64,000 nt of DNA from Agrostemma githago (Eukaryota; Streptophyta; Magnoliopsida; Caryophyllales; Caryophyllaceae): contig OY288241.1 of the NCBI GenBank assembly GCA_958450325.1, positions 41,292,278 through 41,356,277 on the forward strand, read 5' to 3'. Within the stretch, counting starts at the first letter, position 1. Every line of letters begins with the position of its first letter. Below, one piece after another: positions 1-10,360 of this stretch. The position numbers and the translations under genes are program-made. The notes beneath the pieces were generated by a model. That model ran no database searches. It had not been told where the DNA came from and worked only from the letters and a program-made list of their open reading frames with translations.

Positions 1-769
1 GAACGTTAGCGGCTTCGTGATTAGGTTGCTCCTCTTTCTCAAGTGGGCACCCTTCATCTAATTGCGATGTTCGGGATAAATACATTACGGTTTGAACCGA
101 TATTGCATTTAATCGAGCATCCCTCGCCTCGTTTCCCTTTCGAATTTGGGCCATTAATTCATCTTATTCTTTTTGCAATTGAAGGGCCGTTTCTTGGAGG
201 CTCCTTTTCATTTGAAGAAGCGATTGAAACTCCCCCATGTCGGGCAATTGGTGGTCATTGGGGTCTTGCAAAGCTCCTTGATAATCTTGATAATCTTGAT
301 GATAATCTTGATAATCTTGATTAAACATGGTGTCTTGATGATGCCCAAGGGGTGGGGCATCATATTGTTGGTAGTGAGGTTGAGGTGATTGGTAGTATTG
401 TGGGTCATGGGGTTCATATTGTGGTTGGGGTGGAGGGTAATATGGTGGGTTTTGGTGGTATTGGCTTCCGTAAGGTGAATCTTGATTGAACATGGTGGGT
501 TCACATTGATGACTCGAGTAATAGTCACCATGATCGTAGGATTGGTAATCGTTCACTTGTTGGTAGCCATTTTCATAATCTTGAAGTTCATACCCACTAG
601 AGTCTTGATCACCCCAAGAAGCTTGATAGTGGTAGGGGGACGTCATGTCATACTCTTGGTTCATGGAAGAAGAGGAGTAGCTCATATCGGCTTCCATGTA
701 TGTGGAGTTTAGACCAAACCCTATGCTCGCTCGAAAATCGTAGCTCATACCCGGTTGGAAACCACTCAT
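1..769 (-). pseudogene. Tyr/Gln-rich gag-like protein of Athila-like copy 1, interrupted
   Basis: The frame starts at 769 with MSGFQPGMSYDF and is rich in Tyr, Gln, Pro and Asp, then becomes an alpha-helical stretch of Gln/Glu/Arg. It matches the 320-residue protein at 32419-33381 almost throughout. A TAA replaces a Glu codon at about 161-163 in the helical part; reading continues in the same frame to position 1 with clear similarity to copy 2, so this is a single nonsense change. Compared with copy 2 there is an inserted run of DYQ/HQDYQ units from a short tandem expansion near 280-325. Function is presumably structural (gag-type), but no zinc knuckle is visible in the part shown. I do not recognise an exact family. 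Confidence 0.7.
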
Positions 770-1003
770 TCTAGCAACCGTCCGTTAAAGCGGCTCTAAG
801 TCGCAAGAAGAAGATACTCACCACCTCTAAGCACAAACTGTAGACTAGGAACAAACGTGAGAAGTCTAGTGCTTTTTGGGCACTAAACAAGAGAGAAATA
901 AACCACACACACACAAGAAGCAAGGTAACAAAAAGAAAAAAGAAAAACACAAACACAAAGACAAAGCCAAGTAATTAGGAAAACAAAGTCTAAACTAGCA
1001 CCG

Positions 1004-1018
1004 TCCCCAACGGCGCCA
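1004..1018 (-). other. Primer binding site, tRNA-Asp type with 3 nt deletion
   Basis: The minus strand reads TGGCGCCGTTGGGGA three bases inside the LTR end. Plant tRNA-Asp 3' ends predict TGGCGCCGTTGCCGGGGA, so three bases (CCG) are missing here. Copy 2 has the full-length site with one mismatch. Confidence 0.75.
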
Positions 1019-1021
1019 AAT

Positions 1022-2490
1022 TGACAGAAGGAATTTGTCGCGAATCCCGCCATCAAATAATTAACCGGCTATTCCTACGGTAGATAGGGCAAGTCGGGTC
1101 GAGTCCACGGGGACGGTAAGAGGCGTATAGACTAAGGTCGCCCAAATACGAGACTAAGTCAACGAGCTAAGCTAGAGAATGATAAGAGGGAGAGAAGGCT
1201 AGACTAAGACTAAAGTACCGGAGAAACAAACAAGGAAAACGGGCTAGGATTAGGTCGGGGTCAAAGGGGTAACGGAATGGTCAAGGAGGAGTTAGAGTGA
1301 AGGAGGTAGTAGGGTAATCTAGGTAATCTAACTTAGACTCACCTAGAGGTTCCTCATGGAACCCATCCGGCGACACACATGACAAAGGAAGGCAAGAAAA
1401 ACAAGCATTCCATCCTACTTAGTCATTCAAGCATTCCAACAAACATGTAATATGCATCACTCAAAAGGAAACCCAAATCTTCCACCAACATCTCCAACAA
1501 ACCCTTAGTCACCCAATTAACACCCTAATCACCCTACTAACCCTAGCAAGAACACTACTCTAACATCATCAAACTAATTCTAACAAGAACAAGAGGAATC
1601 ACCATAAAAAACAAAACATACTTAGACAAACTCAACCAAACTAACAAGAACAAGAACAAACAATAATAAAGATTCAAACTTGATAAACAATAAAGGATTA
1701 AGAGTAAAAGGAGAAGAAGATTATACCAAACTAGTAAAGAGGAAAGATTGAAACTTGCATTAATGAAGAAAACCCAAAACAAACCACCAAGGTTGTCAAG
1801 CTTGGATGGATCTTGAAGAATTCCCTTAATACAAGCACTAAACTAAGATTAACTACTAATTACCGACTAATCTACACTAATCTAAATTAATCTAACCTAA
1901 AAATAGTCTAGGGTTTAATGTCTAGTGAAGTGCCTAAGCTTTACAAAACAAGGGAAGAGTATATATATAGGGTTACAAATGGAAGGGAGAAGAAAGAAAA
2001 GAAATGCGGGCTACAGCACACGGTCCCGATCGGGACGGGTTCAACCCGACCGGGACGGACCCATCATCCCGACCGGGACGGCCTTGCAGTAACACCTGTA
2101 AAAGCGCACTTCATCCCCGACGGGATGAGGTGCATACCCGTCGGAGATGAGTCTTTTAGGCCTCCAATACGATCCTTTTGGTCCCTCCTTGCTTCACATG
2201 GACTTCCCATCGATTCTCGGGACTCGGGATCGGGTCTCAGAGGCTCGGGATTGGGTCTCAAGGTCTCGGGGTCGATTCCAAAGCATAGAGTCATCGTTCC
2301 TTTATCTCATTGGCTCCAAAATGTGTATGTATAGATTCAGAATCGCTCCAACTCTTCCAAATCGGTCTCGGGAACCTGAAACGAACTAAAGGAAGCATAA
2401 GAAGCCTCTAAAACCGCTCCCAAGGAGCGATTCTACAAGGAAAATGGGACCAAAACACTACAAAATAGGCACTACCAACCACACTTATCA
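1022..2490 (-). repeat. 5' LTR of Athila-like copy 1
   Basis: About 1.47 kb, starting TGATAAGTG and ending in CA on the minus strand. It aligns along its length with the two LTRs of copy 2 but lacks the block containing the repeated ACTTAGACCGACCTAG-like segments seen there. It contains a TATA box and a degenerate palindrome array (separate entry). Confidence 0.85.
1960..2148 (-). promoter_or_regulatory. LTR promoter: TATA box with upstream CCCGATCGGG-type palindromes
   Basis: On the minus strand a TATATATA run (1960-1969) has five palindromic or near-palindromic motifs 55-190 bp upstream: GTCCCGATCGGGAC (2023-2036), two CCCGACCGGG forms (about 2044-2056 and 2067-2079), CATCCCCGACGGGATG (2112-2127) and one degraded copy (about 2134-2148). 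The same arrangement is present in both LTRs of copy 2. A role as binding sites in U3 is inferred from position only. Confidence 0.55.
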
Positions 2491-3096
2491 AACATTCAAC
2501 GACATGAACGCTAAAGGGGTTTGTGGCGTTACTTGGTTCTCGGGTGGGGGGAGAGAGGTAGTCCCATTTTTTATCATATCTTGTATGGTATGCTTGAGCC
2601 GAAAACAAGATTCGGTATCATGCCCATTGCCACGGTGGTAATGGCAATATTTATTGGCATTCCATGACTTTGCTCTTTTGTCTACGAGTGGGTCCGCAAT
2701 AGGACCTATGGGCTCGAGCTTCCCTTGATCGACCAGATGCTCAAAAGCTTCGGTGTAGGAAGAATTGATTTGGGTGAATTCCCTTGATGGTCATTCTACT
2801 TTGTTGGATGTGGTTTTATAAGGTCTTGAGGTTTTTCCCTTATTGACTTTAGGAAGTTTCGATCGGGCGAAGCATTGGGATAATCTATCCTGGGTAGGCT
2901 CTTGGGCGTGGTATTTGCCCAGATTGGCGTTCGTTTCACTTTTTGGGTCTCTACTCTCAAGGAAATTGAGGCGGTTGTCGATGTAATGAACGGAGAAAGT
3001 TAAACGGGTTACTGAAGTATGGATGTTGCGAACCAATTTGGTTAGGGTATTGATATCGTTGCGGATGCTTTCGATGGCGCTTGAATCTACCGACAT
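2491..3096 (-). pseudogene. Tat-type retrotransposon gag, partial with one stop
   Basis: The minus-strand frame opens MSVDSSAIESIRND and continues for 101 codons to a TGA at about 2790. Reading goes on in the same frame into ReFTqiNssYtEAFEhLvdqGkLEP and then the CCHC-like knuckle KYCHYHRGNGHDTESCFRLK (about 2630), the hallmark region of plant Tat gag that precedes protease. The segment between the N-terminus and the knuckle is much shorter than normal gag, so a large internal deletion is likely. The frame is cut by the Athila-like insertion at 2490. This was an RNA-packaging structural protein; it is not functional here. Confidence 0.75.
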
Positions 3097-3337
3097 ATTG
3101 GGGAGTGATTCTAGTGAGAAAGGATCAAAAGATCAGAACGGATCCACTGGACGACGTAAGAGACTCGAGGGATGCTCGTAGTAGAGAGACATGGGAATGG
3201 GTCCCTTGACTCGCGTATGTGCGCGGTCACTGGGTTAGGGACTCGGGTGCTTTAGACTCTTGGTGTATTCGGCGGAACGCCTTATGGATCTTAGGTCTCT
3301 GTAACGAGATGATTTGACACAAACCTCAGAGGAGAGG

Positions 3338-3492
3338 TTTAAAGAGAACTTCTCGGAATGAGACGACCCAAAATGCAAGACCTCGAGTAGAGATGATCCT
3401 AGAGTCACTCGATCGAGTGGCCCAAAAAAAGCGTCTGATCCGGTTTTTTCAGCTGCACTCGATCGAGTGAGGTCAAGCCACTCGATCGAGTG
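3338..3492 (-). promoter_or_regulatory. Tat LTR promoter region with three CACTCGATCGAGTG palindromes
   Basis: Three perfect 14 bp palindromes lie at 3406-3419, 3456-3469 and 3479-3492. On the minus strand they are 60-150 bp upstream of a weak TATA-like CTTTAAA (3338-3344). Spacing to the TATA-like site is similar to that in the Athila-like LTRs although the two families are unrelated. Confidence 0.45.
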
Positions 3493-3865
3493 AGTCAGGC
3501 GAAGAAGTGTTTGTGGGGAGTGGTTTACTCTTTTAAATTTTGAATTTGTTGCATGGACGCTTGTTTCTAGAAGGTTTGCAAAGGTCGATTTTTGACTGGA
3601 ACCGGGTTTTTGGGTCGTAAAAAGGATGGTTTTATTTCCGGTGTCGGTTTTGGATCAAATTAGTCTCATTTTATTGGAAACGACCCATTGGGCCTTGATT
3701 TGAGGTCGGTTTTGAGAGATTTGTATTCCGCTAAATGCCCACGTCGGATACTATTGATTCCGAGTCCGTATTCGAGCGTATTAAGTCATGTTTACGTCCG
3801 ATCATCATCGGGTGTTTTGTCGGGAACTGCTATAGACACTAGCAGGCAAAATGCGGGTGTCTACA

Positions 3866-4361
3866 CTTGTAATAATAAACCCTTTGACGATGCTCACCCC
3901 GTACAATCTCTTTCCTCGTAGTCCAGTCCTGCATTACACAATAATCAGAATAAAATCTTATCACACAATTGTTCTCATGAATTAATTGTTGAATGGAAAT
4001 AAGATCAGAAGTAAGAATGGGAACAAATAGGACGTGTTTTAGAACAAAATTGTCGGCCAATTGACTTCTCCATGAACCGAGTCTTTTACCTCTCTCCCAT
4101 CCGGCAGTCCAACGGTGGAAGTTTTCTCGACCCGAGAATTTTCTAATATTTCACACCTTCCTGTTATGTGATGTGATGCTCGACTATCTATCATCCATTC
4201 GACATTCATAATTAATTTCATACTTTGTAACTTATCATTACCATCCGGGCTTGCACTTAATAGGCTTCGAAGTCGATCCATTTCTTCCTCCGTGAAAGGC
4301 GATTTTGTCGGAATGGTCTTGGATCGTTTCTGCTCTTATTTTGTTTGTCTTCACCGGCCAT
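3866..4361 (-). pseudogene. Copia gag-pol remnant: gag start fused to protease, frameshifted
   Basis: It starts at ATG 4359-4361 with MAGEDKQNKSRN, a typical copia gag opening. After a few dozen codons the sequence jumps to FTEEEMDRLRSLL and WMIDSRASHHITG, the protease active-site region, so almost all of gag including the CCHC knuckle has been deleted. The active-site DSGA is DSRA here. Near 4060 a frameshift moves the reading into NFVLKHVLFVPILTSDLIS and VMQDWTTRKEI, the conserved segment between protease and integrase. The frame is cut by the Tat-like insertion at 3865. Non-functional. Confidence 0.8.
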
Positions 4362-4432
4362 GGTGAATTGTTTTGGTTTCGAGAGATTTTTTTTGTTAAT
4401 TGTCCGGATCGCTTAATTAAGTTCTGATACCA

Positions 4433-4615
4433 TGACAAATTCTAGTGTTTGTGAGAAGAAATAATTCTCTTATTTTCTCATTAATTCAAACCACAATACA
4501 CAATAACTTATATACTACGTTTACAATATCTTGGTATATTCTATCTTAAGTAATCAAATCAATATCTTCACAATATAGGTTATAATATGAAATAATATTC
4601 CAGATATATTCGACA
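4433..4615 (-). repeat. Copia 5' LTR (183 bp) with adjacent PBS at 4421-4432
   Basis: Minus strand TGTCGAATATATC to CACTAGAATTTGTCA, with PBS TGGTATCAGAAC touching it. Length and AT-rich content fit small plant copia LTRs. The 3' LTR is absent from the window. Confidence 0.8.
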
Positions 4616-4677
4616 TATTCTTTCAGTAACTCTTTATCTTAATTAATATAATCCTTATTACCTTTCACCAAAAGAAA

Positions 4678-5330
4678 GTCCTCGGCGAACTGCTTAAACT
4701 CTTGGCGAGCTGCTTAGTTGAAATTGAAAATGAGCCCCTCTAGGGTAATTGAAAAGTCCTTGGTGAACTGCTTATTTGAAATTAGAAATTGATCCCCTCA
4801 AGGGCCATTGAAAAGGGCTCGGCGAACTGCTTCATTTCTTAGCGAAGTTGCTGACTTGAAATTGAAATTGATCCCCTCAGAGGTCATTGAAAAGTCCTTG
4901 GCGAATCGCTTAATTTCTTGGCGCAGTTGCTTACTTGAAATTGAAATTGATACCCTCAGAGGTCACTAAAAAGTCCTCGGCGAACTGCTTCAACTCTTGG
5001 CAAACTGCTTACTTGAAATTGATTCCCACAGGGGTCACTAAAAAGTCCTCGACGAACTGCTTAAACTCATGGCGAGCTTTTTACTTGAAATTGAAATTGA
5101 TCCATTCATGGGTTATTGAAAAGTCTTTGATGAACTGCTTAAACTCTTGGCTAGTTGCTTACTTGAAATTGAAATTGATTCCCTCATGGGTCATTGAAAA
5201 GTCTTTGACGAACTGCTTAAACTCTTGGCGAGTTGCTTACTTGAAATTGATCCCCTCAAGGTCATTAAAAAGTCTTCGACGAACTACTTAAAACTCTTGA
5301 CGAGTTGCTTACTTGAAATTGAAATCTCGG
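4678..5330 (+). repeat. Tandem repeat, about nine units of 58-79 bp
   Basis: Units begin GTCCTCGGCGAACTGCTT (variants with TTTGA) and end with GGTCATTGAAAA. The main lengths are 78 and 72 bp, which differ by one AATTGA hexamer; the second unit is shortened to about 59 bp and some units have 1 bp indels. Units 5-7 keep one frame open, so a 118-codon frame repeating LNSW and YLKLIP runs through 4935-5291. Origin unknown; such arrays are common in the non-coding parts of large plant gypsy elements. Confidence 0.85.
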
Positions 5331-5331
5331 A

Positions 5332-6332
5332 TTTGAATTGTCGTCCAGATTATTTAATTAGATTTGGAATTTCTCCTTGGCGGCACTTGTTTGAGTTGAT
5401 CTTGAATATTATACGTCCCGAGAGGAGTACTCCGTGGGTAAACATGTGTCTGACTGAGGTATGCATTTCTGCCGGGCAATTTTGTTCTGGGGTTTATTGA
5501 ATTGGTTCGTTTTTTAGGTCATCCTATCCTGCTGGGGGCGTTTTTTGATAGGATGCGTGATCCACTGGGGATGCCGGGAGCTCTTGGATAGCTCACGGGG
5601 AGGTCATTTTGATCGAGTTGGATTAAAGGGGCTTTAATTGAAGTCGATTGTGGATGTTTGTTGCGGGATTTGGTTGTCGAGACCGGGCACTACTAAGGAA
5701 TTTGATTGGAGGGTTCTGCAAAGGATTTTTAGATTATTTTCTGGTCTGATGGGCGTCCCGTTGTCGTTGTTCCACTGCGGAATGTGTAGTCATTATAGCC
5801 TTTATAGGAGCAGTAGTCTTCATTCGTCATGTAGTATCAAATGTAAGAGGCACTGCGAACATGTTCGGGTTTGTTTTAGACACGCATGCCCCAGGGGCGA
5901 ACCCAAAAACATTTGAAATACTAAATCAAGTCCAAGTGCATGATCCCGCGCAATCAAAACCTAATATGGTTCCATAGCTGCTCCACAATCGACTCAAATT
6001 TGGGATTCATAAGAAACAAACATTTCCTCATATCTAAAATTGTCATAAGGAGGTAACTTCGGATCAAAAACAAAACTTTCCTCGTAAATGTTTTCCAACG
6101 AGAAAATTTCGTCATTTTTTTTGTGAACAGTACACGTGAAAAGTAACCTTTTTTTTTGTAAAATGATTAAGAATTTCAACAAAGAACCACTAGACAATCT
6201 AAACCGACTAACCCTCGAACTGCCTCGCTCGAGTTTAACCTTTCAATTCCAATCACAATCGAAAATTCAACCAATAACTTGGCCTTGGTAATCCTTTGAT
6301 CATCTTGCCTTTAAGAAAAATCAAGATTTGTA
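5332..6332. other. Unassigned sequence
   Basis: I see no convincing gene. It holds a 92-codon plus-strand frame at 5638-5916 with no recognised motif, and an inverted repeat CATCCTATC / GATAGGATG (5520-5528 and 5547-5555). Much of it may be the flank of the tandem-repeat-bearing element. Confidence 0.4.
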
Positions 6333-6801
6333 GCTTTGATACCACTTATGATATGAGTTGGCGCAGACTTCGAACTCGTATCTCAAGAACACCAAATGGG
6401 CTACTGTAATCTTGCAATAAAAACGTAACAAAGGGGATAGTATGCTAAGTCGAGATAGACATATATCTCTAGAAAGCGGTTTTAATTCGAAAACTATGGG
6501 TTGATTGCATCGATGCACCAGATCCTCCTACAGAGCAATCGCGGAGCTGAGCCAATCCTTCCTCACGATCATATTGATATTATCTGGGTTGAATTGACCA
6601 GGGTTCGAAGATTCAGAAAGGAGAGGATGAAGAAGTTGGAAGAGAGAAGAGGAGGAGCTTCTGGCTCCCAAAACTAATTTGGTACCTCCTATCCCTTTTT
6701 GTACATAGCTGTTCATATTTGTGTTAGTTTTCTTGTATTTCCGTGTTTTGGTATTGGATTAAGTATGCGAGTATATGTAGTATTCACCGGTTCACATGAC
6801 A
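6333..6801 (-). repeat. Possible copia-type LTR with PBS
   Basis: On the minus strand TGGTATCAAAGC (6333-6344) resembles the initiator-Met PBS. Just beside it a 453 bp segment starts TGTCATGTG (6801) and ends CATATCA (6349), with a TATA-like ACATATACT about 25-35 bp from its start. No gag or pol follows to the left, so this may be a remnant or a coincidence. Confidence 0.35.
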
Positions 6802-6830
6802 TGATAACCACCAACTCGTGATCGTGTGGC

Positions 6831-6882
6831 ATTACAAAAAAGCAGTTAAAATTGCGGTGGAAATTTTGCGGCGGACCAACAA
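6831..6882 (+). repeat. Left arm of a possible CACTA-type MITE, split by solo LTR
   Basis: CATTACAAAAAAGCAG followed by TTGCGGTGG and TTGCGGCGG matches, inverted, the right piece at 40009-40318, which ends in TTCCGTCGCAA and a T/A-rich tail. The solo LTR starting at 6883 separates the two pieces. Terminal bases are degraded. Confidence 0.35.
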
Positions 6883-8614
6883 TGTAACACCGCTATTTTC
6901 CTCTCGCTGTTATCCTTGCCGTTCTGACTCTGTCTTGACTCTGAAGCATTTCTGGTTCTGTTTTCTTCCTTATTACCAAGCTTAATATTATTTTTGAGTC
7001 AAATATTATTTATTTTCATTAAAATATTTTAATTCTTTTAATTTTCTATCACAAACCCATTTATTTAGCTTTCGTCGTAAATTATTTATTTATTCGCGAG
7101 GAATCATATTTCTCTACAAATTATTGTTTTAAACTGAATTTAAGCTATTTATTTTTCCTAAAAATATCCAAGCACGTTTATATTAAAGTTATAACTCGAA
7201 AAATATGTTAGTTACAAAAAATCACGATTTTATGATTTTATTACGCGATTTCGCAAACCATTGATTTCTTCATTCACACCTTTCATTCTCATTCATTTCT
7301 CCTTTTAATCAAAGAAAATCACTCTCTTTCTCTCTCTAAAAATCACGTGAAACCTGTTCAGATTTAGCAGCATTTTCACTCCAAAAACTAGAATTATTCA
7401 CCTCTAATCCATCTCCTGATTCTCGCTTGTTTCGATCCTTATTCATCCTCTTCGTAAAGGTAATAATGATTTCATTTCCCATCATTTTCCACCTCGATCT
7501 TTTCAACCATCTTATGGTCTTTTGTACCATGTATTTCGTGTTCTTGTAGGCTTTGTGGACGACCCGGAAGCGGATGAATATATCGTGGATTCGGAGTTAG
7601 ACGAATAAAGGTAACGTCGATGTTACTCGATATTATACGTTTTTATTGTTTTAGTTGCATGTATATAATTAGAATTTTTTTAGACAATATATTATTTTTG
7701 ATAATTTTGTATTTTTATGATATTTTAAGTATCGTTTACTAAATTATTATCGATTTCGGACAAAAAACGACTAAAAGCCGATTTTTCGTTCTTATACTTA
7801 GACAAATTATTTTAGGCTAAAGTTTAGCATGGATGAATATTATGATGAAAAATAATTTCATGATTTTTCAGAATTTATAAATGGGTAAATTAATTAATCA
7901 TTTTAAATCGTTGTTTATCGATAAATCCCGTGTATACTAATTCGATTTCCGATTTTTGAGTTTTATCTTAATCTTAAAATAATGTTTCTGACTTTTCTTT
8001 TAAAAATATTAATTCTAATGATTTTAGAGTTTTAAATAAAAATTTGGATCGACAATTATATTTAAAAGATCGTTAATTGTGAAAACGGGTTTTCAAAGAT
8101 AGTGTTATCGAAGTTTATGAATTCTGGAATTTTGGAATTCTGAGAAAAATATAAGTTTCTGGAAAATCTCAAATTTTAAGTTTAATAATAATTTTTGGAT
8201 ATTGACGCTTAAATCGTTTTGAATTAATATTTTTATTAATCGTTATCGTCGAGATTAGAAGATTAACGTGAAAACTCTTTAAAACCCGAATTTACAGATT
8301 CTGGGAAAAAATAATTTTGTGGACAGAATTTGCAAATATATATTTTATCTATTTTACATAATTTTTATACTATTTATCGAAGCCTTTAAATGATAGTATC
8401 GATTTTTGAGCAATGTTACGAATTACCGGTAAAATATTCCATTTCAGCTATTTGAGAATTCTGAAATCTATACTTTTATAAATAAAATCACCCATTATGA
8501 TATCTACAGCTGTTCAAATATTTTATAAATAAAAGACGTTAAATGATTTGTTTTAGTATTTGCCGTAAAAGCCTATTTATGCTTCTTTCATCAAAGTTAA
8601 TAATAATTAGGGAA
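6883..8614 (+). repeat. Solo chromovirus-like LTR A1, first part
   Basis: It starts TGTAACACCGC and aligns with the LTR of the minus-strand element that starts at 24098 (TGTAACACCCGC). It continues after the Helitron at 38768. TSD AACAA lies at 6878-6882 and again at 40009-40013, so this is a single LTR left after recombination of a complete element. Break point at 8614/38768 is the Helitron target dinucleotide. Confidence 0.88.
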
Positions 8615-8646
8615 CTAGTATGATACCCGTGAAAAATTTCACGGGT
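8615..8646 (-). other. Helitron 3' terminus with hairpin
   Basis: Minus strand: hairpin ACCCGTGAAA / TTTCACGGGT (10 bp stem, 2 nt loop; 8625-8646), then 6 nt, then CTAG (8615-8618). This is the transfer-termination signal of Helitrons. The next base is T, as required. Confidence 0.92.
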
Positions 8647-10021
8647 TGTTGTTATTTAAGTGTTAATGGTAAATGTGTTTTTTAGTAGTCGTACATAATC
8701 AAGTTTATTACTAATAATCCAACATTCAAGATGAACAACTAAATCAAATGTACAATGTGTGATAGTCATTAGTAGGTAAGTTGTCAATAAAGTATATAAG
8801 TAAAATGATAATGCGAATTTAACTAACAAATAAGTACTCCATAGTTAGTTAGTATTAATAGGTTGTAAATAAACTAAATACTTTTTTTTTTGTACAATGG
8901 TGATTTCAAGGTACGAAACATAAGTCCGTTTATTATAATGTGAGGTAAAAAAAGTTAGAGGCAACATAAGAAATAAGAAATGCTGGAATTAATTTCAATG
9001 ATAGGAAACATATTATAATGGTTTAATTTTACTTAAAAAAAATTAAGAATATTGAGCTGGACATATGTTTGAGGTAATACTTTCTGTCGCAATGACTATA
9101 AAGATTATTGATGGAGGTTGTCTGCCTACGATAGGGACAGTTCTATATTCAAAATATTTACGTAGCTTCATGTCATTCTTGGACTTTATGGTATATTCTT
9201 GGACTTTTGTACGTAGCTTCATGACTAATACTATTCAAGTAGTATTATTTTTGGTAACAAATATCGAGTAAATTGGTATACATTTAATTAATGTGTGAAA
9301 TTGGAAAACTTCAGCTCAGTTTCCACCTACCATAGCAGCCGCAGCAGGCAGAACAACTCAAACCCAATACTCCACCCAAAAAAAGGGTAACAATTGTAAT
9401 GGTGAGATTGGTGTTCTGCCATGATGATGAAGATGTAAATATTCTCCAAAAAAAGTAAGTACTTCGAATTTTTCTATCCTTAACATGTGCCTTATATCAA
9501 GTAGTAAGTAAAATTAGTGATTGGGTCTACTTTTATTAGGGTAGAATTTTGGGGTTTTTTAGCTGGTAAACATTGAAATATAGTTCAGTTCTCTAGACAC
9601 ACATAAATATAGGTGTAATCATGATGATATTTGAACTGCAACCTTTCAAATTTTGGATTCGATTGGACATAATACTACCCTAAATTGGGGGATGAGGTAA
9701 GCAAGTGATTGAGGGATTTGATAGTTAGATTCAAAACGTGTCTAACATGCAGTAATTACAAAAATTGAACATACGTATTTTATTAGTTATAAAAAGGGGT
9801 AGTAGAGATATTAATTACTCACCTGTACTCATCATCAGAAATTTAAAAAGTTGTTCAAATCAAGAAATAAAGAAAAAAAAAGAAACCCCAAAAATGGTGG
9901 CTGTAGAACTCATGTACCCTCCTAAATGCATAATTAAAAATCTTCCATTCAAAATAATTGATAACAAGGTAACCAGCCGATCACTAATTGGTTTTGGGAA
10001 CAGATTACAATGCTGAAATAG
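8647..10021. other. Helitron interior, no recognised gene
   Basis: AT-rich sequence. A possible short exon at about 9306-9396 on the plus strand (reads QFPPTIAAAAGRTTQTQ) precedes GTAACA and lies upstream of the XS-like exons; it could belong to the same captured gene, but I cannot support more. Confidence 0.4.
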
Positions 10022-10360
10022 ATTGCTGGTCCAACTGGGCCGAACTTCACCAGAGCTGCAGTCATCTACTTCAGAAGCGGTTATCAGAACTACCTCTACG
10101 CGTAGAAGCTGCAGTGGGCATTAGAGGACTTCGGAAGAGGGAAACCTGAGATGGGGGTGCAGAATGTTATTTGCTCCAGACCACACTGTTGGGTTGCCTC
10201 ATGGATGGATGAGCATTACCTGTCTAGGGATACGGACTACAGGATGGTTCTCCTGATGTTGAGGGTGGAGGGTGGATACATGGCGGACATGGAGGAGATC
10301 TGCCACTGTGAGATCTGCTTGGAGGCTTTGTGGCAGACTTACCCCCAGTTCTACCCTTGA
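10022..10360 (+). pseudogene. XS-domain-like exon, copy A (captured, one stop)
   Basis: A 113-codon frame starts after a possible acceptor ATAG and ends TGA 10358-10360, with one internal TAG near 10106. It contains RAAVIYFRSG, KLQWALEDFGRGK and HCWVASWMDEHY in that order. Copy B at 12285 has RAIAIEFWSG, KLQRCFERVGRGR and HQWVATSDHKR in the same positions, so the two are paralogues. The pattern resembles the XS domain (SGS3 and FDM/IDN2): a G-H-S-G-x-AIVEF strand, an A..F...F helix, then YGWVA..DDY. SGS3 and FDM proteins bind double-stranded RNA in gene silencing and RNA-directed DNA methylation. Orientation is opposite to Rep/helicase. A GT donor follows about 14 bp after the stop, as in copy B. 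The XS call is inference from motif order and needs a profile search. Confidence 0.45.

Larger units (their letters stand above)
1..2490 (-). mobile_element. Athila-like LTR retrotransposon, copy 1, 5' part only
   Basis: Reading on the minus strand, a 5' LTR (2490 to 1022) is followed by ATT, a tRNA-Asp-type primer binding site and a leader, then a Tyr/Gln-rich gag-like frame that runs off the left edge. LTR, leader and frame all match the complete copy at 27434-35278. The element was inserted in the gag of a Tat-like element, since that gag resumes directly at 2491. The expected 5 bp target duplication on the right is AACAT; its partner lies outside the window. Lineage is inferred from the PBS, the TGATAAGTG LTR start and the protein style, because no pol is visible. 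Confidence 0.85.
2491..3865 (-). mobile_element. Tat-lineage Ty3/gypsy retrotransposon fragment (5' LTR plus gag start)
   Basis: The right end on the minus strand starts TGTAGACACCC, the same terminus as the LTRs ending at 53109 and 59415. Gag begins at 3096. Its body is interrupted at 2490 by Athila-like copy 1, so the remainder lies outside the window. The inner LTR boundary between about 3200 and 3400 is not clear and I did not find a convincing PBS. It interrupts a copia remnant; the expected target duplication is CTTGT at 3866-3870. Confidence 0.7.
3866..4615 (-). mobile_element. Ty1/copia retrotransposon remnant with short LTR
   Basis: On the minus strand a 183 bp LTR (TGTCGAATATATC ... 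TTTGTCA) is followed at once by TGGTATCAGAAC, the initiator-Met tRNA PBS of plant copia elements. A gag start codon and a protease/pre-integrase fragment follow. The left end is cut by the Tat-like element. Everything downstream of the pre-integrase region is missing. Confidence 0.8.

Noticed and set aside
2491..2495. Calling a confirmed target duplication for Athila-like copy 1
   Set aside because: The left partner is outside the window, so AACAT is only an expectation.
4678..5330. CRISPR-like array
   Set aside because: Direct repeats are contiguous and diverged, without spacers, in a plant nuclear sequence.
5638..5916. 92-codon plus-strand frame as a host gene
   Set aside because: No motif and no neighbouring exons could be found.
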